From Pseudomonas sp. TCU-HL1 (lineage in GTDB: Bacteria > Pseudomonadota > Gammaproteobacteria > Pseudomonadales > Pseudomonadaceae), in contig NZ_CP015992.1 in assembly GCF_001708505.1 (NCBI RefSeq), forward strand, positions 5,642,001 through 5,706,000: DNA of 64,000 nt. The letters run 5' to 3'. Below, in pieces: positions 44,228 to 53,245 of the stretch. The notes below the pieces were generated by a model that did not search any database, was not told the DNA's origin, and saw only the letters and a program-made list of their open reading frames with translations. Both the position numbers and the translations under genes were made by a program. How positions within the stretch are numbered: the first letter of the stretch is position 1; each line of letters begins with the position of its first letter.

Positions 44228-45511
44228 TCACAGGTGCAGGCCGCCACTCATCAGAGCGACGGCACGCAGGTCGCGGTACCAGCGTTCGGCCGGGTGCTCC
44301 TGGGTGAAACCATGACCACCGAGCAGTTGGACGGCGTCGGTGCCGATCTTCATGGCCTTCTCGGCGCAGAACAGGCGCGCCAGATACGCCTCGCGCTGGA
44401 ACGCCTCGCCGCGGTCGACGCGGGCGCACGCTCGCCAGAGCATCAGGCGCATGGCGTCGAGTTCAATGGCGATGTCCGCGACGATGAACGCCACGCCCTG
44501 GCGGTGGCTGATGGGCTCGCCGAAGGCGGTGCGCTCGTTACAGTAGCCGACCACATAGTCCAACGCCGCCTGGGCAGCCCCCACCGCCAGCGCGCACCAG
44601 GCGAGATAACTGAGGTCGAGGAAGTCCTGGTAGACGAAGTCGTCCGCGGTCAGGCGGTTCTCCACAGGCACTTTCACGCCTTTCAGGCGGATCCGGGCCG
44701 TGCCGCAGGCTTTCAACCCCATGGCGGGTTCCTGCCGCAACTGCAGCCCCCGGCTACCGGCCTCGACCATGAACAGCGCCGGACCGCGATCTGTTTCGGC
44801 GGCCACGATCAGCCGGCTGGCTTCCAGCCCGTCCAGCACCAGGCACTTCTCGCCGCTCAGCACATAGTGCTTTCCCTTGCGCTGCGCGCGGGTGGACAGC
44901 TTGAGCGGGTCGAACAGCACGGTAGGCTCGCTCACCGCGAGGGCAATGCGCGGCGCCGGCTGCTCGGCGACGAAGGCAGGCAGCCAGGCGGCCTGTTGCT
45001 CTGGCGAGGCCCAACGGCGAATGCAGTTGGCCGCCGACAGGGGCCCCAGCAACGCGGCAGCAAGGCTCAGGTCCCCCTTGGCCAGGGACTCGGCCATCAG
45101 GGCATTGGTCAGGATAGTGCGCGCGCCGGCCAGGCCACCCAGGCTCTCACCCACGCCATAGTGGGCCAAACCCAGCGCATGGGCCTGATTGAGCAGCTTC
45201 GCTGGCACAGCCCCCCGGACGTCTGCCTCATGGGCAGCCGGGCGCAACGCCTCCAGGGCGAAGGCAGCCAGCATCTCGACCAGCATGCGCTGCTCATCGG
45301 ATAGCGAGAGGTCGAACACATCATCGGCACCAGCCAGGCGACGAGGGGTCTTGCGCGCGCGTCGGGCGGCCAGCCGGAATCCCGCTCGGGTACCGCTGTA
45401 GAGGAGTTTCTCGAAAGCCTTGCGCAGGTTGAAACGGTCAGGCCAGTGAGCCTGGGCCACGCGATTCAGCACGGCCAGGGCGCGGCCCTGTGCGTCGGGG
45501 GACATCGGCAT
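44228..45511 (-). CDS. Acyl-CoA dehydrogenase, divergent
   Basis: A 427-residue acyl-CoA-dehydrogenase-like protein, more divergent than its neighbour, with FDLSLSDEQRMLVEMLAAFA at the start of the ACAD fold, GEKCLVLDGLEASRLIVAAE, and the C-terminal QLLGGHGFTQEHPAERWYRDLR typical of the family, where glycine-rich GGHGF replaces the FEGT glutamate region. A basic N-terminal extension precedes the fold. The pair probably acts on one substrate or as a heteromer, which is inference. ATG 45511 has GGAG upstream; ATG 45505 is an alternative. Confidence 0.88.
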   Translation of the reverse strand: MPMSPDAQGRALAVLNRVAQAHWPDRFNLRKAFEKLLYSGTRAGFRLAARRARKTPRRLAGADDVFDLSLSDEQRMLVEMLAAFALEALRPAAHEADVRGAVPAKLLNQAHALGLAHYGVGESLGGLAGARTILTNALMAESLAKGDLSLAAALLGPLSAANCIRRWASPEQQAAWLPAFVAEQPAPRIALAVSEPTVLFDPLKLSTRAQRKGKHYVLSGEKCLVLDGLEASRLIVAAETDRGPALFMVEAGSRGLQLRQEPAMGLKACGTARIRLKGVKVPVENRLTADDFVYQDFLDLSYLAWCALAVGAAQAALDYVVGYCNERTAFGEPISHRQGVAFIVADIAIELDAMRLMLWRACARVDRGEAFQREAYLARLFCAEKAMKIGTDAVQLLGGHGFTQEHPAERWYRDLRAVALMSGGLHL

Positions 45512-45589
45512 CGCACTCCATTCGGGATGAGGATGCCGCGATGATGGTCGGCGCCGGCCCGCAAGCCTATGACCGGGCCGACACCAACG

Positions 45590-45607
45590 ACTGGCAGCGC
45601 TGCCAGT
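45590..45607. repeat. Perfect 18-bp palindrome in an intergenic gap
   Basis: ACTGGCAGCGCTGCCAGT is self-complementary with no loop and lies between the frameshifted acyltransferase end (45617) and the acyl-CoA dehydrogenase start (45511). It may be a protein-binding site or weak terminator stem; I see no T run. Confidence 0.5.
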
Positions 45608-45616
45608 GACGAGGGA

Positions 45617-46265
45617 TCAGAGCAGGGAGCGATCCCAGCAAATACCCTGCTTGACGATGCGTGCCGGCACTCCGGCGATCACGCAGTTGCCCTCGTCGAA
45701 GGCGCGACTGACCACCGAGCATGCGCCGACCACCGACTCGGGATGAAGGACTGTTCCCTTGAGGGCCTGGACGTCGCGACCGACCCACACTCGGTCTCCA
45801 ATGCGGACATCGCGGGACGGATTCAAGCGCTGGCCGCTCTGTGCATGTCGAGGATCGAATGCTTGTCACCGGTGCGGATAAGGATATCGGTGGACAGCAT
45901 GCAATCCCGTCCGATGTCGATGCTGGAAGCTTCATCGACCAGCAGGTAGGCGCCCTCGACCGTGGTGTCCTCGCCTATGCGGATGTGCTGGCCGCTGGTA
46001 TTGCGCAAGTAGATCTTGCCGGAGCTGAAGCGTACCCGCGGCCCGATCTCGATCAGGTTGTCCTGTCCGTCGAGGCGGATCTCACAGTGGGTGAGCTGGA
46101 CACCCTCGCCCACGATCAGGCGGTTGTTGTGCCCCCCAGCTTGACCGTGATCTTTTTCATCTGCCGCTGGGCGCTGACCGGAATCTCCAGCTTGTTGCCG
46201 GACTTGATCTTGAAGCGGTTCTTGTAGGCGAGGTTGCGCAAGCGCAAATAGAGCTGCTCTAGCAT
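45617..46265 (-). pseudogene. Hexapeptide-repeat acyltransferase, interrupted by two frameshifts
   Basis: Three reading-frame pieces join to one left-handed beta-helix acyltransferase of about 216 residues. Piece 1 starts ATG 46265 (MLEQLYLRLRNLAYKNRFKI) and runs to KKITVKLGG, then terminates after a G6 run at 46132-46137. Piece 2 (to about 45850) carries hexapeptides such as IDIGRDCMLSTDILIRTGDK. Piece 3 begins near QRLNPSRDVRIGDRVWVGRD and ends at 45617. Both junctions lack one base. The gene follows hldE by 7 bp. Either it is a decaying LPS acetyltransferase or the sequence has two base errors, one in a homopolymer. Confidence 0.8.
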
Positions 46266-46272
46266 GGGGGGC

Positions 46273-47697
46273 TCAGGATTTATCCAGAATCTTGTTGACG
46301 ATCGCCGTGGTGGAGCTGTTCTCCACCAGGCCTAGCACCCTCACTTCACCGCCGTAGGCACGGACGATATCGGCACCGACCACCTGGTCGATGCCATAGT
46401 CACCACCTTTGACCAGTACGTCCGGCTTGACCTGGGCCAGCAGGCGTTCGGGCGTGTCCTCGGAGAAACTGACAACCCAGTCCACCGCGCCCAGCCCTGC
46501 AAGCACTGCCATGCGGCGCTCGACGCTGTTGATGGGACGACCAGGGCCCTTGAGACGGCTGACCGAAGCGTCGTCATTGACCGCCAGCACCAGGCGATCC
46601 CCCTGGGCACGCGCCTGCTCCAGGTAGGTCACGTGACCGGCGTGGAGAATGTCGAAGCAGCCATTGGTGAATACGATCTTCTCGCCATGGGCGCGGGCGT
46701 CGTCAATGGCCAGCAACAGCTGGTCCAGGCTCAGCACACCACGCTCGGAACCTTGCTCGCGCTGCACGGCACGACGCAGTTCCGGGGCGCTGATAGCGGC
46801 AGTACCCAGCTTGCCGACAACGATACCGGCCGCCAGGTTGGCCAGGCCAACGGCCTGGGGCAGGTCTTCACCTGCGGACAGGGCAGCGGCCAGCGTGGAA
46901 ATCACGGTGTCGCCAGCGCCGGTGACGTCGAACACCTCACGGGCACGGGCAGGAAGGTGCAGGGCGGAATGCCCGGGACGCAGCAGCGTCATGCCATGCT
47001 CGCCACGGGTGACCAGCAGCGCACCCAGCTCCAGCTCCTGCATCAGGGCGGCGCCTTTGGTAACCAGTTCGGCCTCATCGGTGCAGCGGCCAACGACGGC
47101 CTCGAATTCGCTGAGGTTCGGGGTAATCAAGCTGGCGCCCCGGTAGATGCTGAAATCCTTGCCCTTGGGGTCGGCTAGCACCGGCACGCCACGGCGGCGG
47201 GCCGCCTGGATCAGAACCTGGTGGTTCTTCAGTGCCCCCTTGCCGTAGTCGGACAGCACCAGCACCTTGGCCTCGGGCAGCAGGCGCTCGACTTCAGCAG
47301 CCAACGTTTCGGCATTGGTCGCGAAGGCTTCCTCGAAGTCCATGCGCAGCAGCTGCTGGTGCCGGCTCATGACCCGCAGCTTGACGATGGTCGGCTGCTC
47401 GGCGAGGCGCTGGAAATGCACCTCCACACCCGCGGCACCGAGGCTGTCTGTGAGGCTATCGGCTGCTTCATCGATACCGGTGATCCCCACCAGCATGGCC
47501 GGAGCGCCCAGCGCCGCGATGTTCAGCGCAACGTTGGCCGCGCCGCCAGGGCGGTCCTCGATCTGCTCCACCTTGACCACGGGCACCGGTGCCTCGGGCG
47601 AAATACGCGACGTGCCGCCATGCCAGTAGCGGTCAAGCATGACGTCGCCCACCACCAGAACGGGGGCTTGATCGAATCGGGGCATGGACAGCTTCAT
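46273..47697 (-). CDS. hldE: Bifunctional heptose kinase/adenylyltransferase HldE
   Basis: HldE (RfaE) phosphorylates D-glycero-D-manno-heptose 7-phosphate at C1 and later adenylylates it, making ADP-heptose for the LPS inner core. The 474-residue protein has an N-terminal ribokinase domain (VLVVGDVMLDRYWHG, RPGGAANVALNIAALG, DVTGAGDTVISTLA) and a C-terminal nucleotidyltransferase domain with FTNGCFDILHAGHVTYLEQA. The ATG at 47697 gives the usual length; an upstream ATG at 47715 adds six residues. It is read after the dnpA-like gene in the msbA operon. Confidence 0.96.
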   Translation of the reverse strand: MKLSMPRFDQAPVLVVGDVMLDRYWHGGTSRISPEAPVPVVKVEQIEDRPGGAANVALNIAALGAPAMLVGITGIDEAADSLTDSLGAAGVEVHFQRLAEQPTIVKLRVMSRHQQLLRMDFEEAFATNAETLAAEVERLLPEAKVLVLSDYGKGALKNHQVLIQAARRRGVPVLADPKGKDFSIYRGASLITPNLSEFEAVVGRCTDEAELVTKGAALMQELELGALLVTRGEHGMTLLRPGHSALHLPARAREVFDVTGAGDTVISTLAAALSAGEDLPQAVGLANLAAGIVVGKLGTAAISAPELRRAVQREQGSERGVLSLDQLLLAIDDARAHGEKIVFTNGCFDILHAGHVTYLEQARAQGDRLVLAVNDDASVSRLKGPGRPINSVERRMAVLAGLGAVDWVVSFSEDTPERLLAQVKPDVLVKGGDYGIDQVVGADIVRAYGGEVRVLGLVENSSTTAIVNKILDKS

Positions 47698-47742
47698 GGA
47701 GTCTCCGGACGTCAAAAACGGCGCGGATCATACCATAGCAGC

Positions 47743-49179
47743 TCAGTCGTCCCGAGGCCCCCGATCAGACGCCGGGCGCACCCAGAACAGCTCATGGCGA
47801 CGCACCGCCTTGCGAAAGAAGTCGTCCCGACCGACCTCGGGCCAGCGCCGGCCAGCCAGCAGCCACTGAATGATGCGGCGCACACGCTTCTTGACCGACA
47901 AGGGCGTTTGCAAGTCATGCTGCATGGCCAGGGCCTGGGCCTTGTCCAGCCTGGCGGGTGCGTCCAGCAACGGGCTCCACAGCCCATCAGCGGGGAGGGG
48001 CGCCAGGCGCGGCGGCAAGGCCACGCCATTGCCCGCCGGCCCCATCGGCCAGCGGTCGTTGTCGTAGAGGTGATTGGCGTAGAGCAGCTGGACTTCAGGC
48101 CGCCAGCCGCTGAGTTCGATCGCCTCGGCCAACGCCCTGCCGGCCTGGACGTGGTCAGGATGCGGATCGAGCTCAGGGTGAGGCAGCACGACGACCTCGG
48201 GCCGGAAGCGTTTGAGCAGGGCCGCGAGGTCCCCCACCAGGTTGTTCCAGCTCGGGACGCCGTCCAGGTCTCCCGGCAATGCCAGTGGATTGAAGCGACG
48301 CACGCTGCGGATATCCGCCTCGCCGGACTCCAGCGAGGCGAAAGCTATATCCGGCTCGGCCGCCATGGCGCTCAGCCGCATGCAGTAGTAGCCAAGCTGC
48401 ACGCAGCAAGTCGCTGGCACGCCACCCCAAAGTGGGACAGCCAGGCTGCTCCAGCTGCGCAGGCGCCCTTTCAGGCGCGCCGCCGCGGCGCTGTCGAGGC
48501 CTATCCGACGGTAGTTCTGCGCCTCGATTTCACCTTGGGTCAGGGTGACGATACTCGCCTCGGCACAACGTCTGTACAGCCCGAAGGCCGCCAGTTCGGC
48601 GTCATCCGCGTGGGGGGCGATCACCATGAGCCGCCGCGCCGTGTAGTCGGGGTTCTCGAAGGCGTGCAGTCGGACGTCCGGCATCAGCCGGCAGAAGCGG
48701 CCACGCAAGCGCAGCCGCCCGTCGCGCAAGGCCTGCGCCAGGCCGGACAAATTGAGGTAGCGGATGCCCCGTGCGCCCCGCTCGAAATCCTGGCGGTCGG
48801 CGGTCTGGCCATCTCCGATCAGGACGTGCGGGTCCAGCCAGCGCCCCAGCCAGGTACTACGGATTTCGACGGCAAGAATCAGGGTGTCGGCAGCGGCCGG
48901 CAGTTGGCCGGCATCGAGTTGAAGTCGCTCTTCGCAGAGGCGCCCTGGAATGGCGGGTGCGGAATCGGGGAAACGGTAGCGGTAGTCGGCTCGGGGCGAG
49001 TAGAAGAGATGGTCGGCGAACCAGGCCTCATGGGCTATCCAGGTCAGGACCAACAGGACGGGCAGGCTGTTCCAGTTGCCGAACCAGTCGAGCGCTGCCA
49101 GGACCAGCAGCGCCGCGACCATGAAGAGACGCTTGCCGCGCCGGTGCCGACGCAGCAATTGCTGTTTGCGTGTTTCCAT
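47743..49179 (-). CDS. dnpA: PIG-L family de-N-acetylase, DnpA-like
   Basis: A 478-residue protein with two N-terminal membrane helices (about residues 18-32 and 37-54) and a C-terminal PIG-L/LmbE deacetylase domain. The zinc-binding motif IAPHADDAELAAFG lies at 187-200 and the second HPDH motif is in VVLPHPELDPHPDHVQAG. DnpA of P. aeruginosa (PA5002), in the core-LPS locus, is linked to fluoroquinolone tolerance. The present gene matches that class by size, topology and company (mig-14, LPS genes). Substrate is presumed an acetylated sugar of LPS or its precursors, unproven. It is 4 bp downstream of mig-14. Confidence 0.82.
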   Translation of the reverse strand: METRKQQLLRRHRRGKRLFMVAALLVLAALDWFGNWNSLPVLLVLTWIAHEAWFADHLFYSPRADYRYRFPDSAPAIPGRLCEERLQLDAGQLPAAADTLILAVEIRSTWLGRWLDPHVLIGDGQTADRQDFERGARGIRYLNLSGLAQALRDGRLRLRGRFCRLMPDVRLHAFENPDYTARRLMVIAPHADDAELAAFGLYRRCAEASIVTLTQGEIEAQNYRRIGLDSAAAARLKGRLRSWSSLAVPLWGGVPATCCVQLGYYCMRLSAMAAEPDIAFASLESGEADIRSVRRFNPLALPGDLDGVPSWNNLVGDLAALLKRFRPEVVVLPHPELDPHPDHVQAGRALAEAIELSGWRPEVQLLYANHLYDNDRWPMGPAGNGVALPPRLAPLPADGLWSPLLDAPARLDKAQALAMQHDLQTPLSVKKRVRRIIQWLLAGRRWPEVGRDDFFRKAVRRHELFWVRPASDRGPRDD

Positions 49180-49183
49180 TCAC

Positions 49184-50080
49184 TCACACCCGAAATGCGG
49201 CAACCCTGTTGCACCAACGATCCTTGTATTCGCGATCGGCCCGACCGAATGAGTAGCGCAGGGCCTTGCCCTTGGTCCGGGCGTCTTCCCAGGCAGCCTG
49301 GGTATTGATGAAGCTGAGAACGCTGCCCGGGCTGAGATGATGTGCGCTGGGGTCTACGCCGCCGTTGATGTACTCGAAACTGATCCAGTCTGGCGACTCG
49401 ACCCTGTACAGCACCTGAACGGCTACCGGGGCACCATTGAGCAGCAACAGCGAGCCACTGAGGAATTCGTGCAGCAACCCGAAGACGTCGGCGAGATTGG
49501 CCTTGCCCGGAACCTCGAAGCCCCAGCGGCGCTCGAACAACTCGGTATAGATAGCCGCCAGTTCGGCTGGCGCGAACTCGGATACAGGCCGGATCTGTCC
49601 GCCCGCTTCCTCGAACAGGCGCAGTTCACGGCGCTGGTTGTAGCGGAACTTCTTCGACAGTTCTTCTGGCGCCCGGGCGATGGCCAGCTGTTCTTTCTGC
49701 TGGCGCAGGCCGCTGAAGCCGGACAGATTCAGCTCGGACAGGTAAGCACCTTCATGCCGCAGAGGGATACCGGCGCCCGGAGCCGCCGGGAGAATCACTT
49801 CGGCGTTCCCCAGATCGAAGAGGTTGCGCATGCCCCGTTGCTTCAACACCCGCCGGGACAACGCCAGGCTGTTTCCCCAGGTCGGGATGGCGGCCTGTAG
49901 CTCACCATCCACCCTGTACCCCAGGTAACGCACCGGAATACCGGCCAGTGCGGACAAACGTTCGACGACCGACGGACAGGTGACGACGCTGCCACCGAAG
50001 CGTACCCAGACGCCGCGGTAGGAGGCCACGTCGATCGGCTCCCAACCACGTTCACGAAACAGCCTGAATCTGTTGAGCAA
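49184..50080 (-). CDS. mig-14: Mig-14 family antimicrobial-peptide tolerance protein
   Basis: A roughly 298-residue GNAT-like protein of the Mig-14 family (PF07395), which in Salmonella and Pseudomonas contributes to resistance against cationic antimicrobial peptides and acts at the inner membrane. Visible: FRERGWEPIDVASYRGVWVR at the N-terminus, VRYLGYRVDGELQAAIPTWG, LSKKFRYNQRRELRLFEEAG and the C-terminal SFGRADREYKDRWCNRV. I chose TTG 50080 with AAGGTAAGG upstream and expected family length; a longer start at ATG 50185 would overlap msbA by 44 bp and adds a basic extension. It lies between msbA and dnpA. Confidence 0.82.
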   Translation of the reverse strand: MLNRFRLFRERGWEPIDVASYRGVWVRFGGSVVTCPSVVERLSALAGIPVRYLGYRVDGELQAAIPTWGNSLALSRRVLKQRGMRNLFDLGNAEVILPAAPGAGIPLRHEGAYLSELNLSGFSGLRQQKEQLAIARAPEELSKKFRYNQRRELRLFEEAGGQIRPVSEFAPAELAAIYTELFERRWGFEVPGKANLADVFGLLHEFLSGSLLLLNGAPVAVQVLYRVESPDWISFEYINGGVDPSAHHLSPGSVLSFINTQAAWEDARTKGKALRYSFGRADREYKDRWCNRVAAFRV

Positions 50081-50141
50081 AACCTTACCTTGCCGAGCAA
50101 ATGCCCGGCCCTTCCTTGAGATCCAATGTTTCCCGTCGTGC

Positions 50142-51941
50142 TCAGCTTGCTTGCGGCTGGGCCTCTTCCTCGAACTGGTTGGCATGGAGGCGGGCGTAAT
50201 AGCCGTTCATGGCCAGGAGCTCGGCATGGTTGCCCCGCTCGACGATCCGCCCCTGATCCATGACCAGAATCAGGTCCGCCTTCTCGATGGTGGAAAGGCG
50301 GTGAGCGATGACCAGCGTGGTGCGGCCATCCATCACGCGATCCAGCGCGGCCTGGATATGCCGCTCGGATTCGGTATCGAGCGCCGACGTGGCCTCGTCC
50401 AGCACCAGCACCGGCGCGTTCTTCAGCAAGGCACGCGCAATTGCCAGTCGCTGGCGTTGCCCACCAGACAGCAGCACGCCGTTCTCGCCAACTTCGGTAT
50501 CGAAGCCTTGCGGCAGCCTGTCGACGAACTCCTTGGCATACGCCGCCTCGGCCGCTCGCTCGACATCTTCCCGAGGTGCGTCGGCCAGATCGCCATAGGC
50601 GATGTTGTTGGCCACTGAGTCATTGAACAACGTCACCTGCTGGGTCACCAGGGCGATGTGGCGGCGCAGGTTGCGCAGTCGATACTCTTCGATATCGACA
50701 CCATCCAGCAGGATCTGCCCCTGATCATGGTGGTAAAAACGGGGAATCAGGTTAGCCAGGGTGGATTTGCCGCTGCCGGAGCGCCCCACCAGGGCAATCA
50801 TCTGGCCCGGCTCGGCGTCGAAATTGATGTCCAGCAGCACAGGCTTGTCGGTGCCGGGGTACTGGAAGCTAAGGTTGCGCACCTGCAGGTGGCCGCTGAC
50901 GCGCTCCCGCTCGGTTGTCCCGCGATCCACCTCGGGCTCCTCGTCGAGCTGTTCGAAGATGCTCTCGGCGCCGGCCACGCCACGCTGCACCGTGGAGCTG
51001 ACCTCGGACAATTGGCGGATCGGCTTCGGCAGCAGGCCGGCAGCCGTGATGTAGGCCACCAGGTCACCCGCGCTCGCATCGCCACGCAGGAACAGCACCA
51101 GGAACATCAGGGCGGCCATGCCGCTGTAGATCACCAGCTGCAGCATCGGGGTGTAGACGGCCGAGGTCTTGGTCATCTGCAGCTGCTTGCGGGTGTTGCT
51201 CTGACTGGCGGAATTGAAACGCCCGGACTCGTAGGGCTCGCCACCAAAGCTGCGCACCACGCGGTAACCCTGGATGGTTTCGGACGCCACATGGGTCACG
51301 TCGCCCATCGCCACCTGGATCTTCTTGCTCTGCTTGCGGAACTTGCGGCTGGCACTGCTGACCATCAGGGCGATCAGCGGCAGGATGGCCACCATCACCA
51401 GTGTCAGCTTCCAGTTCATCCACAGCAGGTAGCCGAACAGGAACACCACGGTCAACCCTTCGCGGATCACCACCTTGATGGCGTCCGTTGCGGCGCCCGT
51501 CACCATGGTCACGTTGAAGGTGATGCGTGAAATCAGGTGTCCGGAGTTGTGACGATCGAAATAGCGGTTTGGCAACGACAGCAGGCTGTCGAACAGCGCC
51601 AGCCGCAGGTCATGCACCAACCCCAGGGAAACCCGGGCCAGGAAGTAGTTGCCCAAGTAAGAACCCAGGCCCTGCCACGCGGCGATGAGGATGATGAGCA
51701 GCGGCACGGCCTGAAGCAGTTTCAGATCGCGCAGGTAAGGAACATCGGGGAACAGGACGGCATCCGGATTGCTCAGGCCATCCACGAAATACTTGAGAAT
51801 GCCCGCCAGCATTGGCTGAGTGGAGGCGAAGATGATGTAGCCAATGATGCTGATCAGGAACATCCCGGTGTAGGGACGGACGTAGCCCAGCAGGCGGAAA
51901 TAGATCTTCAGGCTGGACGCAGAGGAATGCGGCTCTGACAT
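50142..51941 (-). CDS. msbA: Lipid A export ATP-binding/permease protein MsbA
   Basis: MsbA flips lipid A-core from the inner to the outer leaflet of the inner membrane. The 599-residue half-transporter has six N-terminal membrane helices (from about residue 25) and a C-terminal ATPase domain with Walker A GRSGSGKST, Q-loop region, signature LSGGQRQR and Walker B VLVLDEATSALD. The start MSEPHSSASSLKIYFRLLGY at 51941 gives normal size; an open extension upstream lacks family similarity. It is divergent from waaL and leads the operon msbA - mig-14 - dnpA - hldE - acyltransferase. Confidence 0.96.
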   Translation of the reverse strand: MSEPHSSASSLKIYFRLLGYVRPYTGMFLISIIGYIIFASTQPMLAGILKYFVDGLSNPDAVLFPDVPYLRDLKLLQAVPLLIILIAAWQGLGSYLGNYFLARVSLGLVHDLRLALFDSLLSLPNRYFDRHNSGHLISRITFNVTMVTGAATDAIKVVIREGLTVVFLFGYLLWMNWKLTLVMVAILPLIALMVSSASRKFRKQSKKIQVAMGDVTHVASETIQGYRVVRSFGGEPYESGRFNSASQSNTRKQLQMTKTSAVYTPMLQLVIYSGMAALMFLVLFLRGDASAGDLVAYITAAGLLPKPIRQLSEVSSTVQRGVAGAESIFEQLDEEPEVDRGTTERERVSGHLQVRNLSFQYPGTDKPVLLDINFDAEPGQMIALVGRSGSGKSTLANLIPRFYHHDQGQILLDGVDIEEYRLRNLRRHIALVTQQVTLFNDSVANNIAYGDLADAPREDVERAAEAAYAKEFVDRLPQGFDTEVGENGVLLSGGQRQRLAIARALLKNAPVLVLDEATSALDTESERHIQAALDRVMDGRTTLVIAHRLSTIEKADLILVMDQGRIVERGNHAELLAMNGYYARLHANQFEEEAQPQAS

Positions 51942-52054
51942 GCGCGTGCGCTTCAACAGGGGCGAAGGGGCGGAGAGCTTATCACAGGGGAGCTGCCTCC
52001 TCCCGGAGGATGCACTAAGATGCAGGCCTTTTCGAAGCATGACCGGGATTCCTG

Positions 52055-53245
52055 ATGTATTCATCCCCCCTGGAAACAAGAACCACGCCACACTCCCTGA
52101 CCCATCTTGTCTTGCACCGCTGGCTGGTGCTCGGATACCTGGCGCTGCTCACGGGAATGTTCTGGATACCAAGTGGCAGTCTCTATACCAAGGTCTTCTA
52201 CGGGTTCATCGCCGCTCCCGCGCTGCTTGGCTTGGTCACAGCGCCCCGCCGGTTCATGGCCCTGATTCGCGAGCCCGTCATGCTCAGTTTTCTCGCCTTG
52301 ACCGTTTGGCTGTTGCTGAGCCTGGCCTGGACCAGGGCCGACGAAGGCGCCTCCAGCCTGGCAAAACGCCCTCTGTACGTCTTCATGCTGTTCGCAGGAT
52401 GCAGTTTCATTGCCCTGAGCAACCGGGACACACTCCTCAAGACCTTACGCATCGGCGCTGGGCTAGCGGCGATCGCCGCCCTGGTTAACCTCTACCTATT
52501 CTTCACGGTCCCACCGGAGGAAGGGCGCCTCATCGGCACCGGGGCGTTGCGCAATCCACTGCTGACCTCGCACATCCTGGGAGCGTTTTGCGCCTACTGG
52601 CTGGCCGCCTGGATCGTCCGTGACCTGCGCCAGGACTGGCTGCCGCTGCTACTGGTGCTGATCCTGACCGCCGCCCTGATCGCCACCGGCTCCCGCACAC
52701 CACTGATGGCCCTGGGCCTGACCAGCGTCTGGATGCTGGCCATGAATCCCCGTCGAGCAACCTACGCGGTTGCAATTGGAGTGGTCGCCGCAATCCTCTG
52801 CCTGCTGTTCTATCCCGACATACTGCTGCAGCGCGGCGCGTCGTACCGCCCGCAAATCTGGTCCGACGCCCTGCACCAGGCCCGGGAACATCTCTGGCTC
52901 GGCCATGGCTTCAACAGCAGCTTCACCTTTACCGCCGAGGGGCTCCTGGACTTCACACTGAGCGATCCGCACAACATCGAACTCGCGGTGCTGCTGGAAC
53001 TCGGCCTGGTCGGCCTGGCCATCTGGCTGCTGATGTTCGGCCTGGGCCTCTTGCGCTGCCTGAATCAACGCCGTGACAAGGGGTTCCAGATCGCCTCGGC
53101 CATGGTGGTCTACGGCCTGGGGGCGGGCCTTACCGAAGGGAGCAGCTTCCTTTCGCGACCCAATGAAAGCTGGTTCCTGATCTGGATTCCGCTGTCGCTG
53201 GTAGTTGCACTGTCCGTGAGTCAACGCTGCCAGGAAAGCCGATGA
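52055..53245 (+). CDS. waaL: O-antigen ligase WaaL
   Basis: A 396-residue polytopic inner-membrane protein with about 11 helices and a large periplasmic loop; the motif DPHNIELAVLLELG contains the ligase-family histidine H306. WaaL joins undecaprenyl-linked O-antigen to lipid A-core at the periplasmic face. The position next to msbA and the core genes matches P. aeruginosa waaL (PA4999). Sequence between ligases is weakly conserved, so a Wzy-type O-antigen polymerase is the only alternative. The next gene starts in its stop codon (ATGA). Confidence 0.88.
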   Translation: MYSSPLETRTTPHSLTHLVLHRWLVLGYLALLTGMFWIPSGSLYTKVFYGFIAAPALLGLVTAPRRFMALIREPVMLSFLALTVWLLLSLAWTRADEGASSLAKRPLYVFMLFAGCSFIALSNRDTLLKTLRIGAGLAAIAALVNLYLFFTVPPEEGRLIGTGALRNPLLTSHILGAFCAYWLAAWIVRDLRQDWLPLLLVLILTAALIATGSRTPLMALGLTSVWMLAMNPRRATYAVAIGVVAAILCLLFYPDILLQRGASYRPQIWSDALHQAREHLWLGHGFNSSFTFTAEGLLDFTLSDPHNIELAVLLELGLVGLAIWLLMFGLGLLRCLNQRRDKGFQIASAMVVYGLGAGLTEGSSFLSRPNESWFLIWIPLSLVVALSVSQRCQESR

